A stretch of 59,971 nucleotides of DNA, from positions 1-59,971 of the forward strand of contig LVBB01000058.1 in the NCBI GenBank assembly GCA_001603075.1. The letters run 5' to 3'. The translations under genes and the position numbers were made by a program. This stretch comes from Phycisphaerales bacterium Planc_01. GTDB lineage: Bacteria > Planctomycetota > Phycisphaerae > Sedimentisphaerales > Anaerobacaceae. Below the pieces are notes generated by a model. The model was not told the DNA's origin and ran no database searches. It worked only from the letters and a program-made list of their open reading frames with translations. Shown piece after piece: positions 46,342 to 55,353 of the stretch; position 1 is the first letter of the stretch, and every line of letters starts with the position of its first letter.

Positions 46342-47310
46342 TCAGTCGTCGACTTCGGGGCTGGCGGAGATGTAGTCGAGCAGGTCGGTCATTTTCGCAG
46401 TGGCGACCGCCACGGTGCAGTCGGCGGCCCCGTAGTACAGCCGCAACTCGTCGGCTTCCCTGTCCACGGTAGCGCCCGTCGGAAACACGACATCGCCGAC
46501 GTCGCCGACGCGTTCGTAAGGGGCGTGGGGGCCCAGGATCCATTCGTCACTGCGTCGCAGGAGCTTCCACGGCCGATTCAGGTCGAGAAGGGCCAGACCG
46601 GTGCGATAGATCTGGCCGGCGGTTGTGCTTCGCACCCCGTGGTAAAAGACCAGCCAGCCCTCGGGCGTCTCGATCGGCTGACAGGCCAAGCCGACGCGGT
46701 GGCAGTCCCAGTAAGCCGCACGCGTCGGGATCAGAAGCTGGTGATCGCCCCAATGCTTCAGATCAGGCGAAAAACTGATCCAGATATGGGCCTCACCGCG
46801 CACGATCGGGCGGTGAATCAGCGCGAACCGTCCTCCAAAACGCCGTGGGAACAGGCAGGCGTCCTTGTCCTCCGGGGGCAGCAGACCGCCCAGCCGGGCA
46901 AAGGTGTGGAAGTTCTTGGTGATCGCCAGTGAGACGATCGGGCCGCCCTCGCTGAACGAGACGTATGTGACGGCAAACTGTTTCTGCTCTTCCAACCAGA
47001 CGATGCGCGGATCTTCCAGCCCCCAGCGTTCCTCGTGTGACGTCGGGTCGGCCGTCAATGTCGGCTCGCGGTCGACCGTCCAGTCGGTCAGCCCGTTCGG
47101 GCTGCGCGCCACGGTCAGATGAGAGAATCCGCGCATGTCCTCAACGCGGACGAGCAGCAGGGTCTGGCCATCCAGTTGGGCGGCTGCCGGGTTGAACACG
47201 GCGTTGGCGGCGTACGGCCAGCGGTCGGCCGTGAGAATCGGATTGCCGTCGAAACGCGTGAACAGATCGTGGGCTTTCTTCTCCCGCTCGATTCGTGACA
47301 TCGCGCTCAT
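46342..47310 (-). CDS. GH130 family glycoside phosphorylase
   Basis: 322 residues. ATG 47310 has GGAGG 5-6 bases upstream. The five-bladed propeller signs include NPILTADRWPYAANAVFNPAA, the catalytic acid Asp in WGLEDPRIV, and YHGVRSTTAGQIYRTG. GH130 enzymes phosphorolyse beta-1,2- or beta-1,4-mannosides, releasing mannose-1-phosphate; some members are hydrolases. No signal peptide is seen, so it works inside the cell. It begins 9 bases after the ABC exporter stop and is surely in the same transcript. With the secreted GH26 it suggests mannan or mannosyl-glycan use or turnover. The exact linkage is not predictable by eye. Confidence 0.88.
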   Translation of the reverse strand: MSAMSRIEREKKAHDLFTRFDGNPILTADRWPYAANAVFNPAAAQLDGQTLLLVRVEDMRGFSHLTVARSPNGLTDWTVDREPTLTADPTSHEERWGLEDPRIVWLEEQKQFAVTYVSFSEGGPIVSLAITKNFHTFARLGGLLPPEDKDACLFPRRFGGRFALIHRPIVRGEAHIWISFSPDLKHWGDHQLLIPTRAAYWDCHRVGLACQPIETPEGWLVFYHGVRSTTAGQIYRTGLALLDLNRPWKLLRRSDEWILGPHAPYERVGDVGDVVFPTGATVDREADELRLYYGAADCTVAVATAKMTDLLDYISASPEVDD

Positions 47311-47319
47311 CGGGACCTC

Positions 47320-49521
47320 CTACGCCTTGATCAACTGGGTCTCGTACAGGCCCTGGTAGATCGAGCAGGTCTGCATCAGCTGCTCGTGTTTGCCCTGGGC
47401 GACGATCCGTCCGCCGTCCATCACGACGATGACGTCGGCCGCGATCACCGTGCTGAAGCGGTGCGCGATGATGAACGTGGTGCGTCCCTGCATCAGCTCC
47501 TCGATGGCCTTGTGGATCTTGGCTTCGCTATCGGCGTCGACCTGGCTGGTTGCTTCGTCGAAAATCAGGATCGCCGGGTTCTTCAGGATCGCCCGGGCAA
47601 TCACGATGCGCTGGAGCTGCCCGCCGCTGAGGCCGACGCCGTTCTCGCCGATGACGGTGTCGTAGCCCAGGGGCAGCCGGCTGACGAACTCATGGGCGAA
47701 GGCCCGCCGGGCGGCCTCGACGATCTCTTCTTGCGTGGCGCCCTGTCGCCCATAGGCGATGTTGGCGGCGATCGTATTGTTGAAGGTGATCACCTCCTGG
47801 GTGACCATGCCGATCTGACTGCGGAGGCTTTCGAGCGTCACTTCGGCGATGTCGTAGCCGCCGATGAGGATCCGGCCGGAATCCGGGTCGTAGAAGCGCG
47901 GCAAGAGATTGGCCAGCGTGGTCTTGCCCGAGCCATTGGGGCCGACGACGGCGACGTTGTGGCCGGACGTCACCGTCAAATTGACTCCCTTGAGTGCCGG
48001 TCGATCGGCACCCGGATAGGTGAAGACGACGTCGCGAAACTCGACGTTGCCCCGACCCGACGGCAGGGCTGCCGCGTCGGGTTTCTCCGGCTCGATCGAA
48101 TGGTCCAACACGGCGAAGACGCGCTCGGCCGCGGCGTTGGCCTGCTGGATCCTGTTCCAGATGTCGCTGCTCTTGCGCACCGCCTCTGCCGCGCCGCCGA
48201 GCAGTCCCAGCAGCACGAGGAACTCCGGACCCTCCAGGCCGCCACCCCCGGTGACCCAGGCCATCCCGACGATAATGGCGCCGGCCCCGGCCAGCATGCC
48301 GAGCACTTCGAGTACCGGGTGCGTGGCCGCATCGACTCGCGACATGGCCAGCAACTGCTTGAGCAGGCGGTCGTTGATCTTGCCGAACTGCTTCTGTTCA
48401 TATTCCTGCTGGTTGTAGACCTTCACGACGCGCAGGCCGGTCACGGCCTCCTGGAGCTTCGAGAGCATCTCGGCGCCGGCGACCAGCGAGCGGCGCGACG
48501 CCTTCTTCATCTTACGCCCGAATGATCCCAGCAGCACGAGCACGAACGGGGCCGCCGTGAGGAACACCAGCGACAGCTTCCAGTTCAAGAACATGGCGCC
48601 GCCCAGCATGAACAGGGCGTTCATTGGCTCGCGCAGGGCTTTGCCGAGCATGACCTTGATGGCCGAGGTCATCGTATTCGTATCCCGCATGATCCGGCTG
48701 ATGGTGTCGCTGGGCCGCTCGGTGGCGAACAGTCCGATCGGGACGCGCATCAGGCGGGCGAAGACGTCCTGTCTGAGCTCGTTGATGGCGGTCTGCACGA
48801 TCTTCTGGCCGACATAGTCCTGATAGTACTTGGCGATACAGCGGATGATGGTGATGACGAGCATCGCGGCCATGATGGCGATGACGGCACGAATCTTGTT
48901 CTCGGCCGACTGCCCACGGGGCAGAAAGCCGACGGCCCATCGGACGGCGGTCAGGCCGGCCAACTCGGCACGCCATCTGATCTGTCGGAGGGGTTTCTGC
49001 TGGAGGCTCTCGATGGCCGCGCGGTCGTGTGGCGTGCTCAACTCGATCTCGTCGCTCGTCCAGCCGGCGTCGTTGCGTCGAACCCGTTCGATTCGCCGCG
49101 TCTGCGCCGTGGTCGTCGCTGTGGCCAAATCCTCAAGGAGCTTAAGGTAGGTGCCCTGTGAGTTGGGGTCGCTTTCTGCCGGCAGGCCGATCCGATCGTC
49201 CACATGGAGATTCGCCCGCTCCGCCAGGCTGCCTTCCCGGACCCGGTGGACCCGCAGATGGGTTTGCGGGGAAGGTCCGGCGGCCTCGCGAACCTCGGCC
49301 GTCCCCAGGATGTCGAATTCCATCCCGTATGCGGCTTCACACGTCTTGCGGTCGGCCCAGCCGTGCAGCCCCTCATCGCCGATCATTACCCTCAACAAGG
49401 GAATGATGGCCATGAAACTGATGGAGAGAAGGAGGGCGATGATCATGGCGCTGACCACAACCGCCACCACGCGAGGCCATTGCGGCCAGACATATCCAAA
49501 CAGACGGGCGAAGTCCTTCAT
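47320..49521 (-). CDS. MsbA-like ABC exporter with a PDZ-like insert
   Basis: 733 residues, a half-transporter with fused membrane and ATPase domains. ATG 49521 opens before TM1 (about 17-48). Between TM1 and TM2 (about 210-230) lies a roughly 160-residue insert that should face outside the inner membrane; it contains VREGSLAERANLHVDDRI, which resembles the PDZ peptide-binding loop. The remaining TM helices are typical. The ATPase has GPNGSGKTTLANLL (Walker A), LSGGQLQRIVIARAI (signature), ILIFDEATSQVD (Walker B) and IIAHRFSTV (H-loop). MsbA-type exporters flip lipid A or other amphiphiles. The neighbour GH130 suggests a glycan or glycolipid substrate. The usual exporter has only a short TM1-TM2 loop. 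Confidence 0.9.
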   Translation of the reverse strand: MKDFARLFGYVWPQWPRVVAVVVSAMIIALLLSISFMAIIPLLRVMIGDEGLHGWADRKTCEAAYGMEFDILGTAEVREAAGPSPQTHLRVHRVREGSLAERANLHVDDRIGLPAESDPNSQGTYLKLLEDLATATTTAQTRRIERVRRNDAGWTSDEIELSTPHDRAAIESLQQKPLRQIRWRAELAGLTAVRWAVGFLPRGQSAENKIRAVIAIMAAMLVITIIRCIAKYYQDYVGQKIVQTAINELRQDVFARLMRVPIGLFATERPSDTISRIMRDTNTMTSAIKVMLGKALREPMNALFMLGGAMFLNWKLSLVFLTAAPFVLVLLGSFGRKMKKASRRSLVAGAEMLSKLQEAVTGLRVVKVYNQQEYEQKQFGKINDRLLKQLLAMSRVDAATHPVLEVLGMLAGAGAIIVGMAWVTGGGGLEGPEFLVLLGLLGGAAEAVRKSSDIWNRIQQANAAAERVFAVLDHSIEPEKPDAAALPSGRGNVEFRDVVFTYPGADRPALKGVNLTVTSGHNVAVVGPNGSGKTTLANLLPRFYDPDSGRILIGGYDIAEVTLESLRSQIGMVTQEVITFNNTIAANIAYGRQGATQEEIVEAARRAFAHEFVSRLPLGYDTVIGENGVGLSGGQLQRIVIARAILKNPAILIFDEATSQVDADSEAKIHKAIEELMQGRTTFIIAHRFSTVIAADVIVVMDGGRIVAQGKHEQLMQTCSIYQGLYETQLIKA

Positions 49522-49643
49522 ACCGACGATGTCTCTCCGTTCCACATTTCCTGTTCCGTGCGCGGCCGCCGCCGGCAATCTGCAATCGCTCAAGCGGGCC
49601 CGGCATGACAAACCGACGGCGCAGAACGGCAGGCAGCCGGCGC

Positions 49644-49672
49644 ACCGTAACAGAGTTGCCCGGTGCGGTCAA
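49644..49672 (-). promoter_or_regulatory. Promoter for the ABC exporter-GH130 unit
   Basis: Minus strand TTGACC (49667-49672), 17-base spacer, TACGGT (49644-49649). The leader to ATG 49521 would be about 115 bases. Confidence 0.5.
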
Positions 49673-49721
49673 GCGCAAACGACGGGCGACGGTTCGTATG
49701 GGGAGCCCTCGCCCCGGCCGG

Positions 49722-51197
49722 TCAGTAGCGCTTGCGAAAGCGCGCGGTGGGGATGTTCAACAGCTTGCGGTATTTGGCGACGGTGCGTCGGGCCAAGCTG
49801 GGGATACCGACCTCGGCCAGCTTCTCCTTGATCTGATCGTCGTTGAGCGGCCGGGTCTTGTCCTCTTCGTCGATGATCTGCTGGAGCTTGACGCGGACGG
49901 CCTCCCAACTGTGGGCCTGGCCGTTCTCGTCTTCGGTGCCTCCGCTGAAAAACTTGCGCAGCGGCAGAACGCCCCAGGCACATTGCATGTATTTTCCCGA
50001 GACCGCCCGCGAGACGGTGGCCAGGTGAACGCCCACCTCGTCGGCGACTTTGGACATGGGCAGCGGACGCAGATGAAGCGGGCCGCGTTCGAAGAAATCC
50101 CGCTGGTTCCGGACGATGGCCTGGGCAACTTTCAGGAGCGTGTTCTTGCGCTGCTCGATGGCCTCGATGATCCAGTGGGCCGAGCGGATGTTGTTCTGAA
50201 GAAACTTCCGCGTGTTGTCGCCGACCCGCGTGTCCTTGGCCATGCGGGTATAGTAGTCGTTCAGTCTCAATCCCCTCAGTTCGGACTCGGCCAGGCGAAC
50301 GGTGAATTCGTCGGAGCCGTTCGGCGATTCGACGATCACGTCCGGGGTGATTGGGATGCTCTCGTTGCGCCCGACCTGGAGTCCGGGCGAGGTGTCCAGC
50401 TTGCTGAGACGCTCGATGGCCAGCTTGACCTGTTCGATGCTCACCCCCATCTTCCGAGCGATGTCCGGAAGGCGGTTTTCGAGCAACTCGTCCATGTGGT
50501 CGGCCACCAGCCGGTATTCACAGCCCATCTCCTGTCCGCGCTGGGCGATTTGGATCAGGAGGCACTCTCGCAGGTCCCTCGCCCCGACGCCCGGTGGGTC
50601 GAGTTGCTGGACCAGACGCAGGGCCTCCTTGAGATGATCGAGATCGAATCCGGCATGGTCCTTGTTGTACAGTTGTTCGAGCCGAACGGTCAGATAACCC
50701 CGGTCGTCGATGTAGTCGATGATCGCCTGACCGGCCTTCTTCACAGGTTCGTCGGCATCCACCAGCCGCCACTGGTCGTCGAGGTAATCGTGCAACGACT
50801 GAGGTGGGGCGGCCGTGTTCTTGATCGCTTCGAGCTTGCGGTCCCTCTCGTCGGCATCACCCCGGCTGCGGTAAGGCCCCGACTGGTCGATGAACTCCTT
50901 GAAGTCGTCTCCAAGGCTCTCCAGTCGCTCGAAGTCATCGGCCTTGTTGTTGTCGGTGTCGACAATGAGATCTTTTTCGGCCGGCACATCGTCCGCAGCG
51001 GCTTCGACCAGAACCTCCCCGTCCTCCGGCTCGGCGGGTTCCTCCAGTTCGAGGACGGGATTGCTGTTGAGCTCCTGTTCGATGCGTTCGGCCAGTGCCA
51101 GGATCGGAAGCTGAAGGATCTCCATCGACTGGATCATGTGCGGAGCGAGCTTCATCCGCTGCTCCATCCGCATCTGTCCTGTCATCTCCAGCTTCAT
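49722..51197 (-). CDS. rpoN: RNA polymerase sigma-54 factor
   Basis: 491 residues. ATG 51197 is preferred over the in-frame GTG at 51215 since AAGG lies about 8 bases upstream. Region I is the Gln-rich activator-responsive segment (MKLAPHMIQSMEILQLPILAL), region II is acidic (EEPAEPEDGEVLVEAAADD), and region III holds the core-binding and DNA-binding domains with the RpoN box ARRTVAKYR near the C-terminus. It directs RNA polymerase to -24/-12 promoters, needing AAA+ activators, none of which is in this window. The usual neighbours in proteobacteria (lptB upstream, hpf and PTS genes downstream) are absent; an unrelated MsbA-like exporter lies 200 bases downstream. Confidence 0.95.
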   Translation of the reverse strand: MKLEMTGQMRMEQRMKLAPHMIQSMEILQLPILALAERIEQELNSNPVLELEEPAEPEDGEVLVEAAADDVPAEKDLIVDTDNNKADDFERLESLGDDFKEFIDQSGPYRSRGDADERDRKLEAIKNTAAPPQSLHDYLDDQWRLVDADEPVKKAGQAIIDYIDDRGYLTVRLEQLYNKDHAGFDLDHLKEALRLVQQLDPPGVGARDLRECLLIQIAQRGQEMGCEYRLVADHMDELLENRLPDIARKMGVSIEQVKLAIERLSKLDTSPGLQVGRNESIPITPDVIVESPNGSDEFTVRLAESELRGLRLNDYYTRMAKDTRVGDNTRKFLQNNIRSAHWIIEAIEQRKNTLLKVAQAIVRNQRDFFERGPLHLRPLPMSKVADEVGVHLATVSRAVSGKYMQCAWGVLPLRKFFSGGTEDENGQAHSWEAVRVKLQQIIDEEDKTRPLNDDQIKEKLAEVGIPSLARRTVAKYRKLLNIPTARFRKRY

Positions 51198-51251
51198 CCA
51201 AACACCTTCGCGCACTCCAAACGTCGATCTTCAGGTTTCTACATCGCGTCT

Positions 51252-51279
51252 ATGATAGCCGCGCCGCACGTTTCGTCAA
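51252..51279 (-). promoter_or_regulatory. Sigma70-type promoter for rpoN
   Basis: Minus strand TTGACG (51274-51279), 16-base spacer, TATCAT (51252-51257), giving a leader of about 48 bases before ATG 51197. Confidence 0.6.
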
Positions 51280-51307
51280 TATCACCGGCGGGATTTGCCT
51301 CTCGACG

Positions 51308-52678
51308 TCATAGCGTCCAGGGTTCACGGTACGCGTAGTGCAGATAGTCGTTCGCTTCGGGCAGGTTCGTGATTCTCATGGTCTGGCTGTCCCACGAGAG
51401 CTTGCGCCCACCGGCGCGAACGCAGACCGTGCCCAGCAGGACCGCTTCGGTCATGGGGCCGGCGAAATCGAAACTCGATTCGGTCGGTGTTCCTTCCTTG
51501 CAGGCCCTGATCCACTCTTCGTAATGGCCGATCGAGCGAGGCAGGCTCTTGGGCGGCTGTTTGTACGCTTTCATCTTTGCTTCGGGAATCAGGCGGGGGC
51601 TGTGGCCTCCCCAGCCGGTCACGAGCATCTTGCCCTTGTCGCCGACGAAGATCAGCCCGTCTTCCCGAGGCATCTCGCGGTTGTCTTCGAGTTCCGGCGG
51701 ACGAGGCGCGATTAGTCCGCCGTCGTACCAGTGGATTGTCACCGCTGGCATGTTGCCTCTTGCCGGGAAGTCGTAGTGGACCATCGAGGCCAGAGGCAAC
51801 GTCTCTTCATACACTGCCGTGGAACTGGCGTGAACGCTGGTCGGCGCGCCGAGCTTCAGCGCGCTGAAGACCGGCGCCAGGTTGTGGATGCCCATGTCGC
51901 CAAGCCCGCCGGAGCCGAAGTCCCACCAGCCCCGCCAGCGGAAGGGGACATAGGCCGGATGGTACGGGCGGTATGGAGCCGGGCCCAGCCAGAGGTCCCA
52001 GTCCAGGTGCTCCGGCACGGCCGGCGTGTCGGTCGGGCGCTCGATGCCCTGATCCCACCACAGAGGCAGCTTGCCCTGGTGCGTCGGCCGGTCGGACCAG
52101 ACATGGACCTCGCGAACGTCCCCAATCGCACCGTCCCAGAGCCATTCTTTGATCAGCCGGTTGCCTTCGAACGCCATGCCCTGGTTGCCCATCTGCGTGG
52201 CAACCTTCGCCTGCCGCACCGCCAGTGTCAGCGCCCTGGCCTCATGGACCGTTCGCGTCAGAGGTTTCTCGCAGTAGACGTGCTTGCCTCTCTTGATCGC
52301 GGCCATCGACGCCGCAGCATGGACATGATCGGGCGTGGCGATCACGACCGCATCGATACTGTCGCCTTCCTTGTCCAGCATCTCACGGAAGTCACGATAT
52401 CTCCGTGCGTCCGGGTAGCGTCGGAATGCACCGGCGGCATTCTGCCAATCGACGTCGCAAAGTGCGACGATCTTCTCGCTCTCGACGCCTCGCAGGTCGT
52501 CGCCGCCGCGTCCACCGACCCCGATGCCGGCGATGTTGAGCTTCTCACTCGGTGCGACGTGACGCGGTCCACCCAGGACGTGGCGCGGCACGGCGGTAAA
52601 CGCCGCCATCGCGGCTGCATGGCCCATGAACCGTCGTCGCGAGATGTTGTTTTCTGATGTGCCCTTCTGATTCGCCAT
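51308..52678 (-). CDS. Tat-exported Gfo/Idh/MocA family oxidoreductase
   Basis: 456 residues from ATG 52678 (GGGGA about 9 bases upstream). Its frame stays open for another 1.2 kb upstream, antisense-like over mttB, but that is chance. The Tat signal is SRRRFMGHAAAMAAF. GIGVGGRGGDDL binds NAD(P); CEKPLTRTV is the family EKP motif; WDLWLGPAPYRPYHPAYVPFRWRG is characteristic of the long periplasmic subgroup. The last gene of the operon that runs from 57342. Probably acts on a sugar or sugar acid; the substrate is not known. It differs clearly from the other family members in the window, so it is not a recent tandem duplicate. Confidence 0.88.
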   Translation of the reverse strand: MANQKGTSENNISRRRFMGHAAAMAAFTAVPRHVLGGPRHVAPSEKLNIAGIGVGGRGGDDLRGVESEKIVALCDVDWQNAAGAFRRYPDARRYRDFREMLDKEGDSIDAVVIATPDHVHAAASMAAIKRGKHVYCEKPLTRTVHEARALTLAVRQAKVATQMGNQGMAFEGNRLIKEWLWDGAIGDVREVHVWSDRPTHQGKLPLWWDQGIERPTDTPAVPEHLDWDLWLGPAPYRPYHPAYVPFRWRGWWDFGSGGLGDMGIHNLAPVFSALKLGAPTSVHASSTAVYEETLPLASMVHYDFPARGNMPAVTIHWYDGGLIAPRPPELEDNREMPREDGLIFVGDKGKMLVTGWGGHSPRLIPEAKMKAYKQPPKSLPRSIGHYEEWIRACKEGTPTESSFDFAGPMTEAVLLGTVCVRAGGRKLSWDSQTMRITNLPEANDYLHYAYREPWTL

Positions 52679-52728
52679 CTCTGTATTCCCCAACGCAGTC
52701 TCGTTGTCCTCGTGTTCTCGCACGCGTG

Positions 52729-54165
52729 TCAATCCAGTTGGCGCTGCGCGCATTGGACGATTCGGTCGACTTCGGCGGCGAGCTTCTCCTCCATCGGCTC
52801 GGCCCGGTACGTTGCCAGAATCGTCTGCACCTGCTCGCGCGCCCGTTCGTTCATAGAGGTACATCCGTTGGCTTCCCATCCATCCCAACTCTGTCGGGTC
52901 CAGGCCGGCCCGGACAGCCACAACTCCTTGCGGAAATGGCCGACGGTGTGCTCGTCGGCGAGGTAGTTTCCTCCGGGGCCCACGCGACGGATGACCTCGG
53001 CTGCGAGCGTCCCGGTATCGACCCCCAGACCGCGTGCGATGCGTTCGATGCAGGCGGCCAGTTCGTTGTCGAGATAGAGCCATTCGAGGCTTGCCCCGTG
53101 GTCCGTCCCGCAGATGCCGCAGTGCCCGAACGTGTCGGCCCCGGCCAGCAACCCCAGCAGCATACTCGACGCCTTCTCGATGCCGGCCTGGGCGTCGAGT
53201 GTCTTGGCGTCGGTCAGGCCCACGTTGACATACACCGGCAGGCCGTAGAACCGGGCCATCTGCACCATTGCCGCGGCCATCAATCCCTGCTCGGGCGAGC
53301 CGAACGAACAGATCCCTGTTTCCGGAGCCATGATGTGCGGGATACCGCCGTACATGACTGCCGTTCCAGGGGCGAAGAGCTGCGTCACGACCAAGCCGGC
53401 CAGGATCTCGGCGTTCTCCTGTGCCAGCGTTCCCGCCAGCGTCCCCGGCGCCGTGGCCGAGGCCATGGCCATCGGGCCGATGCTCACCGGCTGGCCCGCC
53501 TGCGCGAACGCCTTGACGATGTCCAGCCCGTGCTCGGGCAACTGGAGCGGGCTGATCGGTTCGAGAAACGCCTCGGCCATGGGCTGCTGTTGCAGGGCCT
53601 GTGCGCCGCCGGCCACCGTTCGGTAGATCTCCAGGATCGCGCCGGCGGTCCGACCGTTGCGCACCCAGCATCGCGTGGGTTTGGTGGTCCCTTTGACCAG
53701 TTCGCCGGTGAGAAAGACATCGCTGCCGATCTCCGAGATTTCTTCCGGTTGTCCCATCGCGCCGACGATGTGGATATGGTCCAGCGCGTCGCCGAGCCGA
53801 ATCGCATCTCGCACGTCCTGAACCGTGGCGCCTCGCCGACGGCCGGTCTGGGAATCGATCCAGGTGTACTGCCCCGGGCTGGACATCCACACACGGTCGC
53901 CATGCCCGAACCGCGCGGTGCGCCCTGGATTGCGGCCGTGGAGTGTGTAGCCTTTGCCTGTTTGCGCGAGCGAGGCCATGACGAGTTGTTCGGGCAGACG
54001 GGTGATCCTGCTGTGCTCATCGACCATCGCACCGGCCTCGGCCAGCAGCCTTCGCGCCTCGGCGTGATGTACTTTGATCCCGGTGTCGCGAAGGATGAGC
54101 AGGCCGGCTTCGTGAATGGCGTGAACGTCCTCGTCGGACAGGAGACGCAAGCTTGGTTTCGCCAT
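52729..54165 (-). CDS. MttB-family (trimethylamine methyltransferase-like) protein without pyrrolysine
   Basis: 478 residues. ATG 54165 has AGAGG 7 bases upstream. The TIM-barrel family is recognised from LSDEDVHAIHEAGLLILRDTGI, AQENAEILAGLVVTQL, YGGIPHIMAPETG and KTLDAQAGIEKASSMLLGLLAGAD. The frame has no internal amber codon, so it is a non-pyrrolysine member; characterised ones demethylate glycine betaine, proline betaine or carnitine, handing the methyl group to a corrinoid protein. No corrinoid protein or corrinoid reductase is near, so its methyl acceptor must be elsewhere. Odd neighbours: two Gfo/Idh/MocA oxidoreductases flank it in one operon. Confidence 0.87.
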   Translation of the reverse strand: MAKPSLRLLSDEDVHAIHEAGLLILRDTGIKVHHAEARRLLAEAGAMVDEHSRITRLPEQLVMASLAQTGKGYTLHGRNPGRTARFGHGDRVWMSSPGQYTWIDSQTGRRRGATVQDVRDAIRLGDALDHIHIVGAMGQPEEISEIGSDVFLTGELVKGTTKPTRCWVRNGRTAGAILEIYRTVAGGAQALQQQPMAEAFLEPISPLQLPEHGLDIVKAFAQAGQPVSIGPMAMASATAPGTLAGTLAQENAEILAGLVVTQLFAPGTAVMYGGIPHIMAPETGICSFGSPEQGLMAAAMVQMARFYGLPVYVNVGLTDAKTLDAQAGIEKASSMLLGLLAGADTFGHCGICGTDHGASLEWLYLDNELAACIERIARGLGVDTGTLAAEVIRRVGPGGNYLADEHTVGHFRKELWLSGPAWTRQSWDGWEANGCTSMNERAREQVQTILATYRAEPMEEKLAAEVDRIVQCAQRQLD

Positions 54166-54209
54166 AACGGACCTCTTCAAAGGGCAACCCGATCGGATAC
54201 ACCGTCGGA

Positions 54210-55310
54210 CTATGCTCTCGGATTCTGCCACAGCTCGATCGGGGCCTTGACGCCTTGTGGCTTGAACGGCAGGGCGATCTTGCGGCCCGTGCCAGCCGAT
54301 TGGTAGCCGGCATACAGCACCTGCTGCACCACGCGGCCGTCTTCACCCGTCGCCTGCGGTTCCTCCTTGCCTCGGACGCATCGTGCGAAATGGTGCATCT
54401 CCTGGGGGAAGCCGTAGTTCCAGAGCTCCTCGAAGACCGGCCACGTCCAGCCCTGCGTCGTCGGCGCCTTTTCCACGGCGTATCCGTAGCCGTATTCGCT
54501 GTAGGTCGGCAGGGCGTTGCCCATGTGCAGGTCGGCATGGGTCAGGCCGCCTTCGCCATAGACCTCGATGCGGTCTTCCATGCCGCCGCGGCGGGCCCAA
54601 CTGTCCTCGATCAGCCCGACCGCGTCGTTGGCGAACTCGATGATGCAGACGGAGTTGTCTTCGCCTCTGGTCTTGTCGCCGTGGACGTACGTGCCCATCT
54701 GGCAATAGACGTTCTTGATCTCCGGTCGGCCCAGGAACCACCAGCAGAAGGCGACCCCGTGGCAGCCCATGTCCATGAAGACGCCGCCGCCCGACTTGCT
54801 CACGTCCCAGAACCACTCCGCGTGCGGGCCAAAGTGCTTTTCGCTCTGCTTGACGAGATGAACCTTGCCGAACGCGCCCTGGTCGGCCATCTCCTTGGCC
54901 TTGACGTATTTCGGCGTGAAATACAGTTCCTCGGCGTACATCAGGAGCACGCCCTTGCGCCGGCACGTATCGATCATCAGGTCCGCTTCTTCAAGCGTCA
55001 TGCACAGCGGCTTCTCGCACACCACGTGCTTTCCGGCGTTGGCGATATCGACGGCCATCTGGCAGTGCAGTGCATTCGGCGCGGTGATCGTGACCATTCC
55101 GATATCGTCTTCGGCCAGCATCTGCCTGTAGTCGGTGAAAATGCGGGGAATGCTGTATCGCTCGGCCAGGGCCTTGGCGTGGCCGGGCGTCGGCGATGCG
55201 ACAGCCACGACCTCGGCTTCATCCGGCATGATCTGAAACGATGCGGCGTGGATGTCCGCCTCGAACTGCGAACCGATGATCCCGACTTTGACCCGTCCCT
55301 GGGCTGCCAT
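54210..55310 (-). CDS. Gfo/Idh/MocA family oxidoreductase (cytoplasmic)
   Basis: 366 residues from ATG 55310, with GGGAGG about 10 bases upstream. It has no Tat signal, unlike the other three family members here. KVGIIGSQFEADIHAASF is the cofactor-binding start, CEKPLCMTLEEADL the EKP motif, and GGGVFMDMGCHGVAFCWWFLG the C-terminal domain His/Asp region that in relatives binds the sugar. A cytoplasmic NAD(P)-dependent dehydrogenase of a sugar or sugar acid is likely. It lies 44 bases upstream of mttB in the same operon. Confidence 0.9.
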   Translation of the reverse strand: MAAQGRVKVGIIGSQFEADIHAASFQIMPDEAEVVAVASPTPGHAKALAERYSIPRIFTDYRQMLAEDDIGMVTITAPNALHCQMAVDIANAGKHVVCEKPLCMTLEEADLMIDTCRRKGVLLMYAEELYFTPKYVKAKEMADQGAFGKVHLVKQSEKHFGPHAEWFWDVSKSGGGVFMDMGCHGVAFCWWFLGRPEIKNVYCQMGTYVHGDKTRGEDNSVCIIEFANDAVGLIEDSWARRGGMEDRIEVYGEGGLTHADLHMGNALPTYSEYGYGYAVEKAPTTQGWTWPVFEELWNYGFPQEMHHFARCVRGKEEPQATGEDGRVVQQVLYAGYQSAGTGRKIALPFKPQGVKAPIELWQNPRA

Positions 55311-55353
55311 AGGTCTCGTGCCTCCCTTTTCAGTGACGAAGATGCGTTGACGA

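Noticed and set aside
52679-53890. Extension of the oxidoreductase frame by about 400 codons upstream of 52678, which would make an 860-residue fusion
   Set aside because: The extension overlaps mttB in another frame on the same strand, has low-complexity Arg/Gly-rich content, and the Tat signal at 52678 marks the true start.
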